Made by a program: the position numbers and the translations under genes
Notes under the pieces: generated by a model
Told to the model about the DNA's origin: nothing
Databases searched by the model: none
What the model saw: the letters and a program-made list of their open reading frames with translations, nothing else
In this document: positions 1 to 8,054 of the stretch, piece after piece
How positions within the stretch are numbered: position 1 is the first letter of the stretch
How the letters are laid out: every line of letters begins with the position of its first letter
NCBI GenBank assembly: GCA_017744415.1
Contig: JAGIBJ010000052.1
Coordinates: 1-57,216, forward strand
Reading direction: 5' to 3'
DNA from: Solirubrobacteraceae bacterium
GTDB lineage: Bacteria > Actinomycetota > Thermoleophilia > Solirubrobacterales > Solirubrobacteraceae
DNA length: 57,216 bases

Positions 1-2
1 CG

Positions 3-65
3 CCGGCTCCTCCGAGTGCCCCGGCTCCCGCGCCCGAGCCGTCGAGCGAGCCCCCGGCCGCCTAG
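3..65 (+). CDS. C-terminal tail of an upstream gene (partial)
   Basis: One plus-strand frame is open from the window edge to a TAG at 63-65. It encodes a short Pro/Ala/Ser/Glu-rich tail ending in Pro-Pro-Ala-Ala. The end lies 19 bases before the stop of the convergent phosphoesterase gene, so it fits as the end of a gene whose body is outside the window. Nothing can be said of its function. Low-complexity coding can arise by chance in such GC-rich DNA, so confidence is low. Confidence 0.35.
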   Translation, partial: PAPPSAPAPAPEPSSEPPAA

Positions 66-84
66 CCGGCGCCCGGGCCGCGGC

Positions 85-849
85 TCAGCCGGCGGCCGGC
101 ACCACCGGGTGGACGTGCGTCACGAGGTCGCCGTCGACCAGCACATGCGCGGAGAACGCCGCCGGCTCATCGGGTCGCAGGTCAACTGGGCCGTCGTTCA
201 GGTCGAGGCCGATCTGGAAGCTCACCGATGACGCCGTGGTCGCGGGCACACCGCCGATCGTCCCGAACGACGCGCGATGGACGTGCCCGGCAATCACGCG
301 GAGCACGTTCGGCGACTCGGTGAGCAGCGCGTCGAGCGCTGCACGCTGCGCAGGCTGGAATCCCATCGCATCGAGCGCGGTGACGCCGATGCGGTAGGGC
401 GGATGGTGCATCGCGATCACCGTCGGCGTCAGGCGATCGGCGGCGAGCTGCTCCTCGAGCCAAGCGAGGTCGAGGTCGCCCGGGAAGTCGCCGGGGATCT
501 GCGAGTCGCAGGCGATGATCCGCAGCCCGCCGTGGGTGGAGACCGACTGCACGCGATCCTCCGGAGCTCCAGGCAGGCCGAACGCCTCGCGCATCGCGGC
601 GCGGTCGTCCTTGTTCCCCGGGAGCACGACGAGCGGCGCATCGAGCCGCGCGAACTGGGCCGCGGCGTCGGCATACTCGCTCGCGCGGCCCTGATCGGCG
701 ATGTCGCCCGTCGCGATCACTGCCGACGGCGCGACGCCCAGCGCAAGCACGCGGTCGACGGCTGCCGTCAGCGACGCGAGCCGCGAGGGATCGTCGTCGC
801 GCAGGTGCGAATCGGTGAGCTGGACGAGGAACACCGGAGCGTCAGCCAT
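85..849 (-). CDS. calcineurin-like metallophosphoesterase (CpdA/Icc type)
   Basis: 254 residues, cytosolic, with the dimetal phosphoesterase motifs in order: T-D-S-H near the N terminus, G-D-I-A-D around residue 48, a GN-x-D block, then M-H-H-P-P and A-G-H-V-H. Class III cyclic-nucleotide phosphodiesterases (CpdA, Rv0805) share this layout, so hydrolysis of a cyclic nucleotide or another phosphodiester is likely, but the substrate cannot be read from sequence. The usual catalytic GNHD motif reads GNKD here (Lys codon at 610-612), which would remove the conserved proton-donating His. It sits downstream of the ABC operon on the same strand, separated by a hairpin. ATG at 849 was chosen because TAGGCT lies six bases upstream. 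Confidence 0.85.
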   Translation of the reverse strand: MADAPVFLVQLTDSHLRDDDPSRLASLTAAVDRVLALGVAPSAVIATGDIADQGRASEYADAAAQFARLDAPLVVLPGNKDDRAAMREAFGLPGAPEDRVQSVSTHGGLRIIACDSQIPGDFPGDLDLAWLEEQLAADRLTPTVIAMHHPPYRIGVTALDAMGFQPAQRAALDALLTESPNVLRVIAGHVHRASFGTIGGVPATTASSVSFQIGLDLNDGPVDLRPDEPAAFSAHVLVDGDLVTHVHPVVPAAG

Positions 850-855
850 GCCCGC

Positions 856-861
856 AGCCTA
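856..861 (-). promoter_or_regulatory. -10-like TAGGCT of the phosphoesterase gene, leaderless type
   Basis: TAGGCT on the minus strand ends six bases before the ATG at 849 and there is no Shine-Dalgarno sequence. Transcription would start at or next to the start codon. No clear -35 element was seen. Confidence 0.45.
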
Positions 862-871
862 CGACGCCGGC

Positions 872-921
872 GCTGAGCGGGACATAACTGTTGCCGCAAC
901 CCCAGTTACGTCCCGTTCAGC
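872..921 (-). terminator. strong hairpin between the ABC operon and the phosphoesterase gene
   Basis: Arms at 874-890 and 903-919 pair along 17 bases with two wobble or mismatch positions, extendable to 872-921, around a 12-base loop. It lies just past the stop of the ABC subunit at 950. There is no T tract, as is common for GC-rich actinobacterial terminators. Confidence 0.6.
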
Positions 922-949
922 CCCAGCCGGCCGCCAGCCCGGACGTCGC

Positions 950-2827
950 TCAGCCGGCTGGCGCCGCGTCGCCGGTCGTCGCATCCTGCCGGCGCCAGGA
1001 GGCATCCAGCTCGGCGTAGCGCCCGCCGGCGGCGACGAGCTCCTCGTGGTTGCCGAGTTCGACGATGCGGCCGCCCTCGAGCACGGCGATCTGATCGGCG
1101 TGGCGGATCGTGCTCAGGCGATGCGCGATCACGACGACCGTGCGGCCGTGCATCAGCGTCTTCAGCGCCTCTTCGATCCGGCGCTCGGATCGCGGGTCGA
1201 CCGCAGCCGTCGCCTCATCGAGGATCAGCATCCGCGGATCGGCGAGCAGCGCACGCGCGAATGCGAGCAGCTGCCGCTGGCCGCCCGAGAGCTGCACGCC
1301 GCGCTCGCCCACCTCGGTGCCGAGGTCGCTCGCGAGCTCCTCGACGAACTCGCGCGCGCCGACGGCCTCGAGCGCCGCCCACAGCGCGTCGTCGCTCGCG
1401 CCAGGCGCACCGAATCGCAGGTTGTCGGCGATGCTGCCGGAGAAGAGGAACGGCTCCTGCGGCACGATCCCGAGCTGGCGTCGCAGCGAGTGCTGGGTAA
1501 CGGTGCGCAGGTCGTGCCCGTCGACGAGCACGGCACCCTCGGTCGGGTCGTAGAAGCGCGCGAGGAGCTTCGCGAGGGTCGACTTGCCCGCGCCGGTCGC
1601 CCCGACGAGCGCGAGCGTCTGCCCGGCTGCAAGCTCGAGGTTCACGTCGCGGAGCGCCCACGGCGTGTCGGCGCGGTAGCGGAACGAGACGTCGTCGAGC
1701 CGGAGCCGGCCCTCGACCCGAGGCAGCGGCACGGCATCGGGCGCATCCTGCAGCTCGACCGGCTCGTCGAGGAGCTCGAAGATCTTGTCGAGCGCGGCCA
1801 TCCCGGACTGGTAGGTGGTGTAGAGCTGGCTGAGCTGCTGGATCGGGTCGAAGAAGTTGCCGAGCGTGGCCATGAAGAGCACGAGCACGCCGATCGTCGC
1901 GTCGCCCTCGATCACCTGGATGCCGCCGACGCCGAGCACGAGCACGGTGGCGAGGGAGCTCGCGAACTCGATCGCCGGGAAGTAGGCGGCGTTCAGGTGG
2001 ACCGTCGTCATGTTGGCTCGGCGGTTCTCCTCGTTGAGCTCGGAGTAGCGGCGAAGGTGGCGATCCTCACGGCCGAAGGCCCGCACCACGCGGACGCCCG
2101 AGAGCATCTCCTGCAGCTCCGCCGTGAGCGCGCCGATCGCCTCACGGGTACGGCGGTATGCATCCGCCGACGCGATCCGGAAGACGACCGAGCCGATGAT
2201 CACGAACGGCAGCACCGAGAAGCTCAGCAGCGCGAGGCCAGGGTCGTAGACGACGAGGATCGCCATCGCGCCGAGCAGGGTGAGCGTCGACTGGAAGAGC
2301 GTGACGATCGCGTCGGTGACGAGCGTGTCGAGGGCCTGCACGTCGTTCGTGAGCCGCGAGATCAGCACGCCCGTGCGCTTGCGCTCGTAGAACGCCACGG
2401 GCAGCCGCTGGAGGTGGTCGAAGATCTGGATGCGGAGGTCTTGCAGCACGCGCTGGCCCACCCAGCTCACGAGGTAGGTCATCGCGGCCGTGCCGGCCCA
2501 CACGAGCAGCGCCGAGACGAGGAAGAGCCCGACGACGAGCGTGAGGACGTTCGCGTCGCCGGCGCGGATGCCGTCGTCGATCGCGTGCTTGACGAGCGGG
2601 CCGGGGGCGAGCGCGGCGCCCGTCGCGGCGATCAGCGCGATGAACATTCCGATCGTGCGGGCGCGATACGGTCGCAGCAGCACGAAGAGGCGGCGCAGCT
2701 TGCGGCCACCGCCGCGCGTGGCGGCCAGCCGACGGCGCACGTCGAACCGAGGATCGCCCGGCTTCCGCTCGCGCTTCGGCGGCGGGGCTGGCGGCGGCAC
2801 CGCGCGCGGGGCGCCGTCGCCGCTCAC
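950..2827 (-). CDS. ABC exporter half-transporter, subunit with canonical ATPase motifs
   Basis: 625 residues: a basic N-terminal tail, a six-helix type I exporter membrane domain, then an ATPase domain. All nucleotide-binding motifs are canonical: Walker A GATGAGKST, Q-loop V-P-Q-E-P, signature LSGGQRQ, Walker B LILDEATA with the catalytic Glu, and H-loop I-A-H-R. It starts with a GTG that overlaps the upstream subunit's TGA (GTGA, 2824-2827), so the two are translationally coupled and should form a heterodimer in the inner membrane. Here it would carry the hydrolysing Walker B. The substrate (drug, lipid or peptide) is unknown. Confidence 0.93.
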   Translation of the reverse strand: MSGDGAPRAVPPPAPPPKRERKPGDPRFDVRRRLAATRGGGRKLRRLFVLLRPYRARTIGMFIALIAATGAALAPGPLVKHAIDDGIRAGDANVLTLVVGLFLVSALLVWAGTAAMTYLVSWVGQRVLQDLRIQIFDHLQRLPVAFYERKRTGVLISRLTNDVQALDTLVTDAIVTLFQSTLTLLGAMAILVVYDPGLALLSFSVLPFVIIGSVVFRIASADAYRRTREAIGALTAELQEMLSGVRVVRAFGREDRHLRRYSELNEENRRANMTTVHLNAAYFPAIEFASSLATVLVLGVGGIQVIEGDATIGVLVLFMATLGNFFDPIQQLSQLYTTYQSGMAALDKIFELLDEPVELQDAPDAVPLPRVEGRLRLDDVSFRYRADTPWALRDVNLELAAGQTLALVGATGAGKSTLAKLLARFYDPTEGAVLVDGHDLRTVTQHSLRRQLGIVPQEPFLFSGSIADNLRFGAPGASDDALWAALEAVGAREFVEELASDLGTEVGERGVQLSGGQRQLLAFARALLADPRMLILDEATAAVDPRSERRIEEALKTLMHGRTVVVIAHRLSTIRHADQIAVLEGGRIVELGNHEELVAAGGRYAELDASWRRQDATTGDAAPAG

Positions 2828-4587
2828 AGGCCCTCCTCCTCACGCGCGGCCAGCGAGAGGCTCGGCGCGTATTCGGCACCGAGTTCGGTGAGGTCGCGGT
2901 AGAGGGCGCAGCGCTCGCGCAGCTCGGAGCCAGTGCCGCGGTCCACCACCTTGCCGGCGTCCATCACGACGATCGAGTCGGCGAGGGCGAGCGTGGCCGG
3001 GCGGTTGGTGACGAGCAGGGCCGTGCGCTCGCCGATCGCCTCTCGCAGCGCCTCGACGAGCCGCAGCTCGGTGGCCGCATCCACGGCCGCGGTCGCATCG
3101 TCGAGCACGAGCACGCGCGGCTCCGCTAGGAGCGCGCGGGCGATGGCAAGCCGCTGCCGCTGACCACCGCTGAGCGTAAGGCCGCGCTCGCCGATCCACG
3201 TGTCGTAGCCGTCATCCATCGCGGCGATCGTGTCGTGGATCTGGGCGCGGCGGGCGGCAGCCTCGATCTCGTCGGCGGTCGCGTCGGGGCGGGCGTAGGC
3301 GATGTTGTCGGCGATCGTGGCGCTGAACAGGAACGGATCGTCGTCGACCACCGCAATCTGGCGGCGGAGCGCGATCGGATCGAGCTCGCGGAGGTCGATG
3401 CCCTCGAGGCGAACGGTGCCCGCGGTCGGGTCGTAGAGACGCGACACCAGTGACGCAAGGGCGCTCTTGCCGGAGCCCGTCGGGCCGACGAGTGCGACCA
3501 CCTCGCCGCCGTCGATGTGGAGATCGACGTCGTCGATGGCGTCAGTGGCGCCGCGCTCGAACCGCAGCGACACGTGCTCGAGGTCGATCCGCCCCGGCCC
3601 CTCCGGCAACGCCACCGGATCGGCGGGTGAGGTGATGCGCGGTGCGCGATCGAGGATCTCGAACAGCCGCGCGCCGGAGGCCACGGCGCGCTGGGCCATG
3701 CCGAGCGAGGTGCCGAGCGTGCGCATCGGGCCCAGCAGCGCGAGCACGTAGCCGTAGAAGGCCGTGAACTCGCCGATGGTGAGGGAGCCGTTGATCACCT
3801 GTCGGCCGCCGAGCAGCAGCACGAGGGCGAGGCCGAGCTGGGGAAGGAGTCCGATCAGCGGGTTGTAGAAGGCGCGCAGGCGCGTCGCGTGCATCGACTG
3901 GGTGAACACGCCGTCGACGGCGTTGCGGAACCGCTCGCGCTGGCGGTCTTCCCGCGCGAAGGCCCGCACGAGCCGCACGCCGGACAGGCTCTCCTCCGCT
4001 TCGGCCGTGAGCTCGCCCACGCGGTTCTGCACCTCCTGCAGCGATGGCCGCGCGAGGAGGCCGTAACGGCGGGCGACCCAGACGACGAACGGCACCGGAG
4101 CCAGCGCCTCGAGCGCGAGCTGCGGATTGATGATCAGCATCGCGATCGCGGAGAGCACGATCGTCAGCGCCGACTGGATCATGAAGATGAGGCCGTAGCC
4201 GAGGAAGAACCGGACCGAGGCGAGGTCGACCGTCGAGCGGCTCATCAGCTGGCCGGTGCGGCTCCCCTCGAAGTAGGCGAGCTCGAGCGACTGGAGGTGG
4301 GTGGCAAAGAGCTGGCGGAGGTCGAGCTCGACGCCGAGCGAGACGCGCCCGGCGATCTCGCGCCGAGCCACCGTGAGCATCCAGCGTGCCGCGCCGGCTG
4401 CGACCAGTGCCCACATCCAGGTGTAGAGCGCCGTGCGATCGCCCGTCGTCGCCGCGTCGATCGCGCGGCCGCTGATTGCCGGGATGGCGACCGTGCCGAC
4501 CATCGCGAGCAGCGCGAAGAGGAACGACAGGATCGAGCCCGTGCGGTAGGGCCTGAGGAATCCCAGGAGACGGGTGAAGGTGCGCAC
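2824..4587 (-). CDS. ABC exporter half-transporter, subunit with degenerate ATP site
   Basis: 587 residues, type I exporter membrane domain plus ATPase domain. Walker A GPTGSGKS and the signature LSGGQRQ are intact. The catalytic Glu after Walker B is Asp (LVLDDATA, codon 3097-3099), the switch His is Asn (V-T-N-R-P, codon 3004-3006), and the Q-loop reads V-D-D-D-P instead of V-P-Q-D-P. This is the known pattern of the non-hydrolysing site in heterodimeric exporters such as TM287/288 and BmrCD. It is the first gene of the operon, started by a GTG with TAGTCT seven bases upstream, and overlaps the partner gene by four bases. Confidence 0.93.
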   Translation of the reverse strand: MRTFTRLLGFLRPYRTGSILSFLFALLAMVGTVAIPAISGRAIDAATTGDRTALYTWMWALVAAGAARWMLTVARREIAGRVSLGVELDLRQLFATHLQSLELAYFEGSRTGQLMSRSTVDLASVRFFLGYGLIFMIQSALTIVLSAIAMLIINPQLALEALAPVPFVVWVARRYGLLARPSLQEVQNRVGELTAEAEESLSGVRLVRAFAREDRQRERFRNAVDGVFTQSMHATRLRAFYNPLIGLLPQLGLALVLLLGGRQVINGSLTIGEFTAFYGYVLALLGPMRTLGTSLGMAQRAVASGARLFEILDRAPRITSPADPVALPEGPGRIDLEHVSLRFERGATDAIDDVDLHIDGGEVVALVGPTGSGKSALASLVSRLYDPTAGTVRLEGIDLRELDPIALRRQIAVVDDDPFLFSATIADNIAYARPDATADEIEAAARRAQIHDTIAAMDDGYDTWIGERGLTLSGGQRQRLAIARALLAEPRVLVLDDATAAVDAATELRLVEALREAIGERTALLVTNRPATLALADSIVVMDAGKVVDRGTGSELRERCALYRDLTELGAEYAPSLSLAAREEEGL

Positions 4588-4594
4588 CAGAACG

Positions 4595-4600
4595 AGACTA
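4595..4600 (-). promoter_or_regulatory. -10-like TAGTCT of the ABC exporter operon
   Basis: TAGTCT ends seven bases before the GTG at 4587 on the minus strand, with no ribosome-binding site between them. This is the leaderless arrangement seen at several genes in the window. Confidence 0.4.
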
Positions 4601-4620
4601 GGGCGAGCGCGCCGAGAACG

Positions 4621-4652
4621 ATTGAGGGCCGCCCCAGAGGACGGCCCTCAAT
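4621..4652 (-). terminator. perfect 11-bp hairpin between the LPFTG gene and the ABC operon
   Basis: Arms 4621-4631 and 4642-4652 are exact inverted repeats around a 10-base loop. The hairpin lies downstream of the LPFTG gene and upstream of the ABC promoter, both on the minus strand, so it most likely ends the LPFTG transcript. There is no T tract. Confidence 0.6.
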
Positions 4653-4724
4653 GAAGGGTGCTTGGCTGTTGCCGCGAGACCGAGTAGCCCGGCGAGGTAG
4701 TCCGACCGCTCGCGGCGGCCGTTG

Positions 4725-5042
4725 CTACTGCTGCTCGCGAGCGGCCCGGCGCAGCGCCAGGCCGGTGCCGAACAGGCCGAGGCCGGCGGCGCCGATGAGG
4801 CCGGCCTCGAGGCCGGTGAAGGGGAGGCTGCTGGTCGACGTGGCCGACGGGGCGGGCGTGGCCGACTCCGAGGTGGTGTCGTCGCTCGGCGACGAGTCGT
4901 CGTCGCTGCCGGAGGTGGTGTCGTCCTGGACGACGGAGTCGCCCTCGTCGTAGGCGTCCTGCGTGGCCGACGCGGCGAACGAGGCGGCGGGACTGATGAG
5001 CAGAAGGGCGAGAGCGTAAGGGAGAACGCGGCGGTGCAGCAT
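4725..5042 (-). CDS. small secreted surface protein with LPFTG sorting signal
   Basis: 105 residues. An N-terminal signal peptide (basic start, hydrophobic core, A-x-A near residue 24) is followed by an Asp/Ser/Thr-rich disordered stretch. The C terminus has the full sorting-signal layout: S-L-P-F-T-G, a hydrophobic Gly/Ala/Leu helix and a basic tail (R-R-A-A-R). LPxTG proteins are cleaved by sortase and linked to the wall; alternatively the C-terminal helix acts as a simple membrane anchor. No sortase gene lies in the window. No enzymatic domain is visible. Confidence 0.75.
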   Translation of the reverse strand: MLHRRVLPYALALLLISPAASFAASATQDAYDEGDSVVQDDTTSGSDDDSSPSDDTTSESATPAPSATSTSSLPFTGLEAGLIGAAGLGLFGTGLALRRAAREQQ

Positions 5043-5470
5043 GAAGTGTTGGGACCGGTAGGGGTCGGACCGTCAGGAGTGTAGCCAAGGTCCCGGGCGG
5101 GGACAATGCGGGGGAGGTACCTGGAGCCGTCCGTGCAAACACCCCTGCTCGCGGCAAAGGTTCTGTTTTGCGGGCAAACTCGTATACACGGCTACACCGG
5201 CAGGGCGCCGGGGCCTCTTTGTGACCCTCCAGTACCACCTATGCCCAGGTTCATGGTGCAACGCCGCTCCACGGTCGAACGAACGTCGAGGGAGCGCCCC
5301 GGTGTCCACACTGTGAACGTGGACTCATGTCGGCGCGTCGCGAGCCGCGCTGATGGTTGGGCGAGCAGAGGTCCGGACACCGAGGGAGTGCGCCCGGATG
5401 CCCTGGGCACCCGGTGGTCACGGGGTGCAGATCGCCAGGCGGGTACGGCTGTCCGATAGAGCTAGACGCG
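5043..5470. other. gene-free region upstream of the LPFTG gene
   Basis: No convincing gene lies here: the short open frames lack coding character. The stretch is less GC-rich than its surroundings around 5150-5200. A short inverted repeat (GTCCAC at 5304-5309, GTGGAC at 5319-5324) is the only palindrome seen. The LPFTG gene promoter must lie here, but no element is clear. Confidence 0.4.
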
Positions 5471-5503
5471 GGGGGCGACGGGCAAGGATCGTCTGTCGCC
5501 CCC
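5471..5503 (-). terminator. GC hairpin downstream of rnhA
   Basis: Arms 5471-5479 and 5495-5503 are a perfect 9-bp inverted repeat. It lies about 30 bases past the rnhA stop on the minus strand. A second small GC hairpin follows the rnhA stop at about 5509-5522. Confidence 0.45.
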
Positions 5504-5531
5504 TCCGGCCGCCTTGCGGCGGCGGTGGCCT

Positions 5532-6056
5532 CTAGCGAGCGGCTGCGGCTGCGGCGACGGCGAGCTGGTCGGCGCGGTCGTTGAGCGCCTTGTGCTCGTG
5601 CCCAGCGCCGGTCTCATGGCCACGCACCCAGTGCCAGCGCACCGCGCCGAGGCGCTGCACCTCGGCATCGAGCGCCTGAACGAGGTCCTGATTCTTCACG
5701 GGCGATCCCGACGCGGTCTTCCAGCCCTTGCGCTTCCAGCCCTCGAGCCAGGTGGTCATCGAGTTCACCATCAGCTGCGAGTCGGTGACGATGCAGACGG
5801 CGGCGCCGTCCGGTTGGCTGCGGAGGCCGGCGAGAGCGGCCGAGAACTCCATGCGGTTGTTCGTCGTTTCGGGCTCACCACCGGAGAGCTCGAGCGGCTC
5901 GCCGCCGTCGGCGGGGACAACGATCGCGGCCCAGCCGCCCGGGCCGGGGTTACCGCTGCATGCTCCGTCGGTCCAGATCAGCGCCTCGCCGGGGCGCTGC
6001 TCGACGGGGACCTCGACGATGGGCTTGCGGGCACGCGGGCGACGGGCGGGAGGCAT
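5532..6056 (-). CDS. rnhA: ribonuclease HI
   Basis: 174 residues from the ATG at 6056. The RNase HI catalytic carboxylates are all in place: Asp in T-D-G-A-C-S-G-N-P-G-P-G-G-W, Glu in N-N-R-M-E-F, Asp in V-T-D-S-Q and the last Asp in N-D-R-A-D. It removes RNA from RNA/DNA hybrids in the cytoplasm. The frame extends 16 codons upstream, but residues from the ATG at 6056 already cover the usual length, and TACCAT sits eight bases upstream as a possible leaderless -10. A short basic extension precedes the RNase H fold. Confidence 0.92.
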   Translation of the reverse strand: MPPARRPRARKPIVEVPVEQRPGEALIWTDGACSGNPGPGGWAAIVVPADGGEPLELSGGEPETTNNRMEFSAALAGLRSQPDGAAVCIVTDSQLMVNSMTTWLEGWKRKGWKTASGSPVKNQDLVQALDAEVQRLGAVRWHWVRGHETGAGHEHKALNDRADQLAVAAAAAAR

Positions 6057-6119
6057 CGCGACGGGATGGTAGTGGTCGATCCCGCCACGTCGCCGTGCCC
6101 GCACGGCGCCGCGCGGCGA

Positions 6120-7220
6120 TCAGCCGAGGAGATCCTCGGGCCCAGGCGCCGCACCGCCGTGCTCGACCGCTTCCTCGATCGTCTCGGCGCTGGGCGTGAC
6201 CGGCTCGAGATGGTCGGGGAGCACGTCCTTCGCCCAGGCGGCGAGCTCCTTCAGCGCGCGGCGCGCCTCGGGCAGGCCGGTCCACATGGCGACGACGTGG
6301 CCCTGGCCTTCGAACCGGTCGAGCTCGACCGTGCCGCCCGCCATGGCGATGCGGCGTGCGAACTCCAGGCCATCGTCGAGCAGCACCTCGGCGCCGCCCA
6401 CCTGCACCAGCGTGGGCGGGAGCTGCGCGAGCAGCTCGCTCGGCGCGTGGAAGGGGGAGACGTGCCAGTCGCGGCGCGCGGCCTCGTCGGGGAGCAGCGC
6501 GCGACTGATGCGGTTGAGCACCTCGCCGCCGATCAGGGCCTCCGTGAGGACGTTGGCCGTGTGCGAGCCGCCCGCGTTCGCCAGATCGAGCCAGGGCGAG
6601 AGGAGGACGAGGCCAGCCGGAGCAGGGAGGCCCTGATCGACGACGGCGAGTCCGACGCCGGCCGCCAGACCGCCCCCGGCCGAATCGCCGGCGATGATGA
6701 TGCCTTCCGGCGGGTAGCCCTCATCGAGCAGGCCGCGGTAGGCCGCCACGGCGTCGGCGAACGACTCGCGGATGCCCACCTCGGGCGCCATCCGGTAGTC
6801 GACGCTCGCGACCGGCGTCGAGAGCACGTGCGAGATCCGTGAGGTGAGGTTGCGGTGCGTCTTGGGGGAGCCGACGACGTAGCCGCCGCCATGCAGGTAG
6901 AGCACCACGCGGGTGCGCTCGGGCACGCCCTGCGCGCGCTTCGAAACGGTCCACTCGACGTCGACCCCGCCGAGCGTGGAGCGCTCGAGCCTGGTGCCGC
7001 GCATCGGCCGGGTGTAGAGCGCGCGCTCCATTGCGGTGCGGCCGATGCGGATGCCCCGGCTCGTCGGCCGCCACGTCGCGACGATGAGGTAGATGCTGCG
7101 CCGCATGTTGCGCGAGGCGCGGCTGCTGCGCGGGCTCGCCGGCCCGAACGTGCGGAAGGTGCCCGGCCCGTCGACGATGCGGTCGATCTCCTCGGCGTAC
7201 TGCGTGCGAGCCATGCCCAT
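6120..7220 (-). CDS. alpha/beta hydrolase of the hormone-sensitive lipase family
   Basis: About 366 residues. The HSL signature is clear: oxyanion-hole motif H-G-G-G-Y, nucleophile elbow G-D-S-A-G-G, an Asp region near L-L-D-D-G-L and a C-terminal His in G-Q-G-H. It should hydrolyse a carboxylic ester (short-chain esterase, lipase or deacetylase type); the substrate is unknown. ATG at 7220 or 7214 begins the protein. The divergent crotonase gene starts about 150 bases away, so the two may share a control region. Confidence 0.88.
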   Translation of the reverse strand: MGMARTQYAEEIDRIVDGPGTFRTFGPASPRSSRASRNMRRSIYLIVATWRPTSRGIRIGRTAMERALYTRPMRGTRLERSTLGGVDVEWTVSKRAQGVPERTRVVLYLHGGGYVVGSPKTHRNLTSRISHVLSTPVASVDYRMAPEVGIRESFADAVAAYRGLLDEGYPPEGIIIAGDSAGGGLAAGVGLAVVDQGLPAPAGLVLLSPWLDLANAGGSHTANVLTEALIGGEVLNRISRALLPDEAARRDWHVSPFHAPSELLAQLPPTLVQVGGAEVLLDDGLEFARRIAMAGGTVELDRFEGQGHVVAMWTGLPEARRALKELAAWAKDVLPDHLEPVTPSAETIEEAVEHGGAAPGPEDLLG

Positions 7221-7366
7221 CTGTCTATCGCACCCCGCGCGCTGGATGCTTGGAAACCGCGCAAACCCCGCGGCGGGGCGGGGCGGCGCGCAGGACGGCG
7301 ATGCGGCACACTGCACCACGTCGGCGCCCGCCACGAGGCGCCCCGGCGACCCAAGGAGCAGCACCC

Positions 7367-8044
7367 GTGCCCACGCTCGAGCGCGACGGCGACGTCTTCA
7401 TCCTCAACCTCGGAGACGACGAGAACCGCTTCAACCCGCCGTGGGTGGACGCCGTGACGGCGGCGCTCGACGAGGTCGAGGCGGCCGGCGGCCCGAAGGC
7501 ACTCGTCACGACCGCCAGCGGCAAGTTCTGGTCGAACGGCCTCGACCTGGAGTGGATCGGCGCGAACGCCGACCGGGCGCAGGACTTCATCAACACGGTC
7601 CACGAGCTGTTCGCCCGCCAGCTCCTGCTCGCCGCACCGTCGATCGCCGCGATCCAGGGCCACTGCTTTGCCGCCGGCGCGATGCTCGCCCAGGCCCACG
7701 ACTTCCGCGTGATGCGCTCGGACCGCGGCTTCTGGTGCACGCCCGAGATCGACATCCACATCCCGTTCACCCCGGGCATGGCGGCCTTGCTGCAGGCGCG
7801 CCTCTCGAAGAAGACGGCGCACGAGGCGATGACCACCGGCAAGCGGTATGGCGGCGCCGACGCCCTCGCGGTCGACATCGTCGATGCCGCCGTGCCCGAG
7901 CAGCAGGTGCTCGCGCTGGCCGTCGAGCAGGCTCAGGCGCTGACCGGCAAGGACGGCAAGACGCTCGGCCGGATCAAGGCGCGGATGTACGCCGACGCCG
8001 CGGCGGTGCTGCGTGACCCGGGCCTGAACAAGCTCGGCGAGTAG
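7367..8044 (+). CDS. enoyl-CoA hydratase/isomerase family protein (crotonase fold)
   Basis: 225 residues from a GTG at 7367, chosen because AAGGAG (7353-7358) sits eight bases upstream. Oxyanion-hole segments S-N-G-L-D-L and G-H-C-F-A-A-G are present. Of the two Glu residues used by hydratases, only the one in the P-E-I motif is retained; the GGGCE-type Glu is replaced (A-A-G-A-M-L). One catalytic Glu is typical of delta3-delta2-enoyl-CoA isomerases, so an isomerase role in unsaturated fatty acid breakdown is more likely than hydration. It is followed ten bases on by a GNAT gene. Confidence 0.85.
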   Translation: MPTLERDGDVFILNLGDDENRFNPPWVDAVTAALDEVEAAGGPKALVTTASGKFWSNGLDLEWIGANADRAQDFINTVHELFARQLLLAAPSIAAIQGHCFAAGAMLAQAHDFRVMRSDRGFWCTPEIDIHIPFTPGMAALLQARLSKKTAHEAMTTGKRYGGADALAVDIVDAAVPEQQVLALAVEQAQALTGKDGKTLGRIKARMYADAAAVLRDPGLNKLGE

Positions 8045-8054
8045 CGTCAGCCCC

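Noticed and set aside
701-2902. Long plus-strand frame across the ABC exporter gene
   Set aside because: The translation is Arg/Asp/Glu/Gln-rich with no motif, while the opposite strand has every ABC signature. It is a shadow frame, as is the one at 12571-14112.
5100-5260. Possible riboswitch in the AT-richer gap (short GCAAA and GGGGCCT matches to c-di-GMP-I)
   Set aside because: Neither strand gives the conserved GACGCAAAGCC-type core or a complete fold, and the plus strand has no downstream gene to control.
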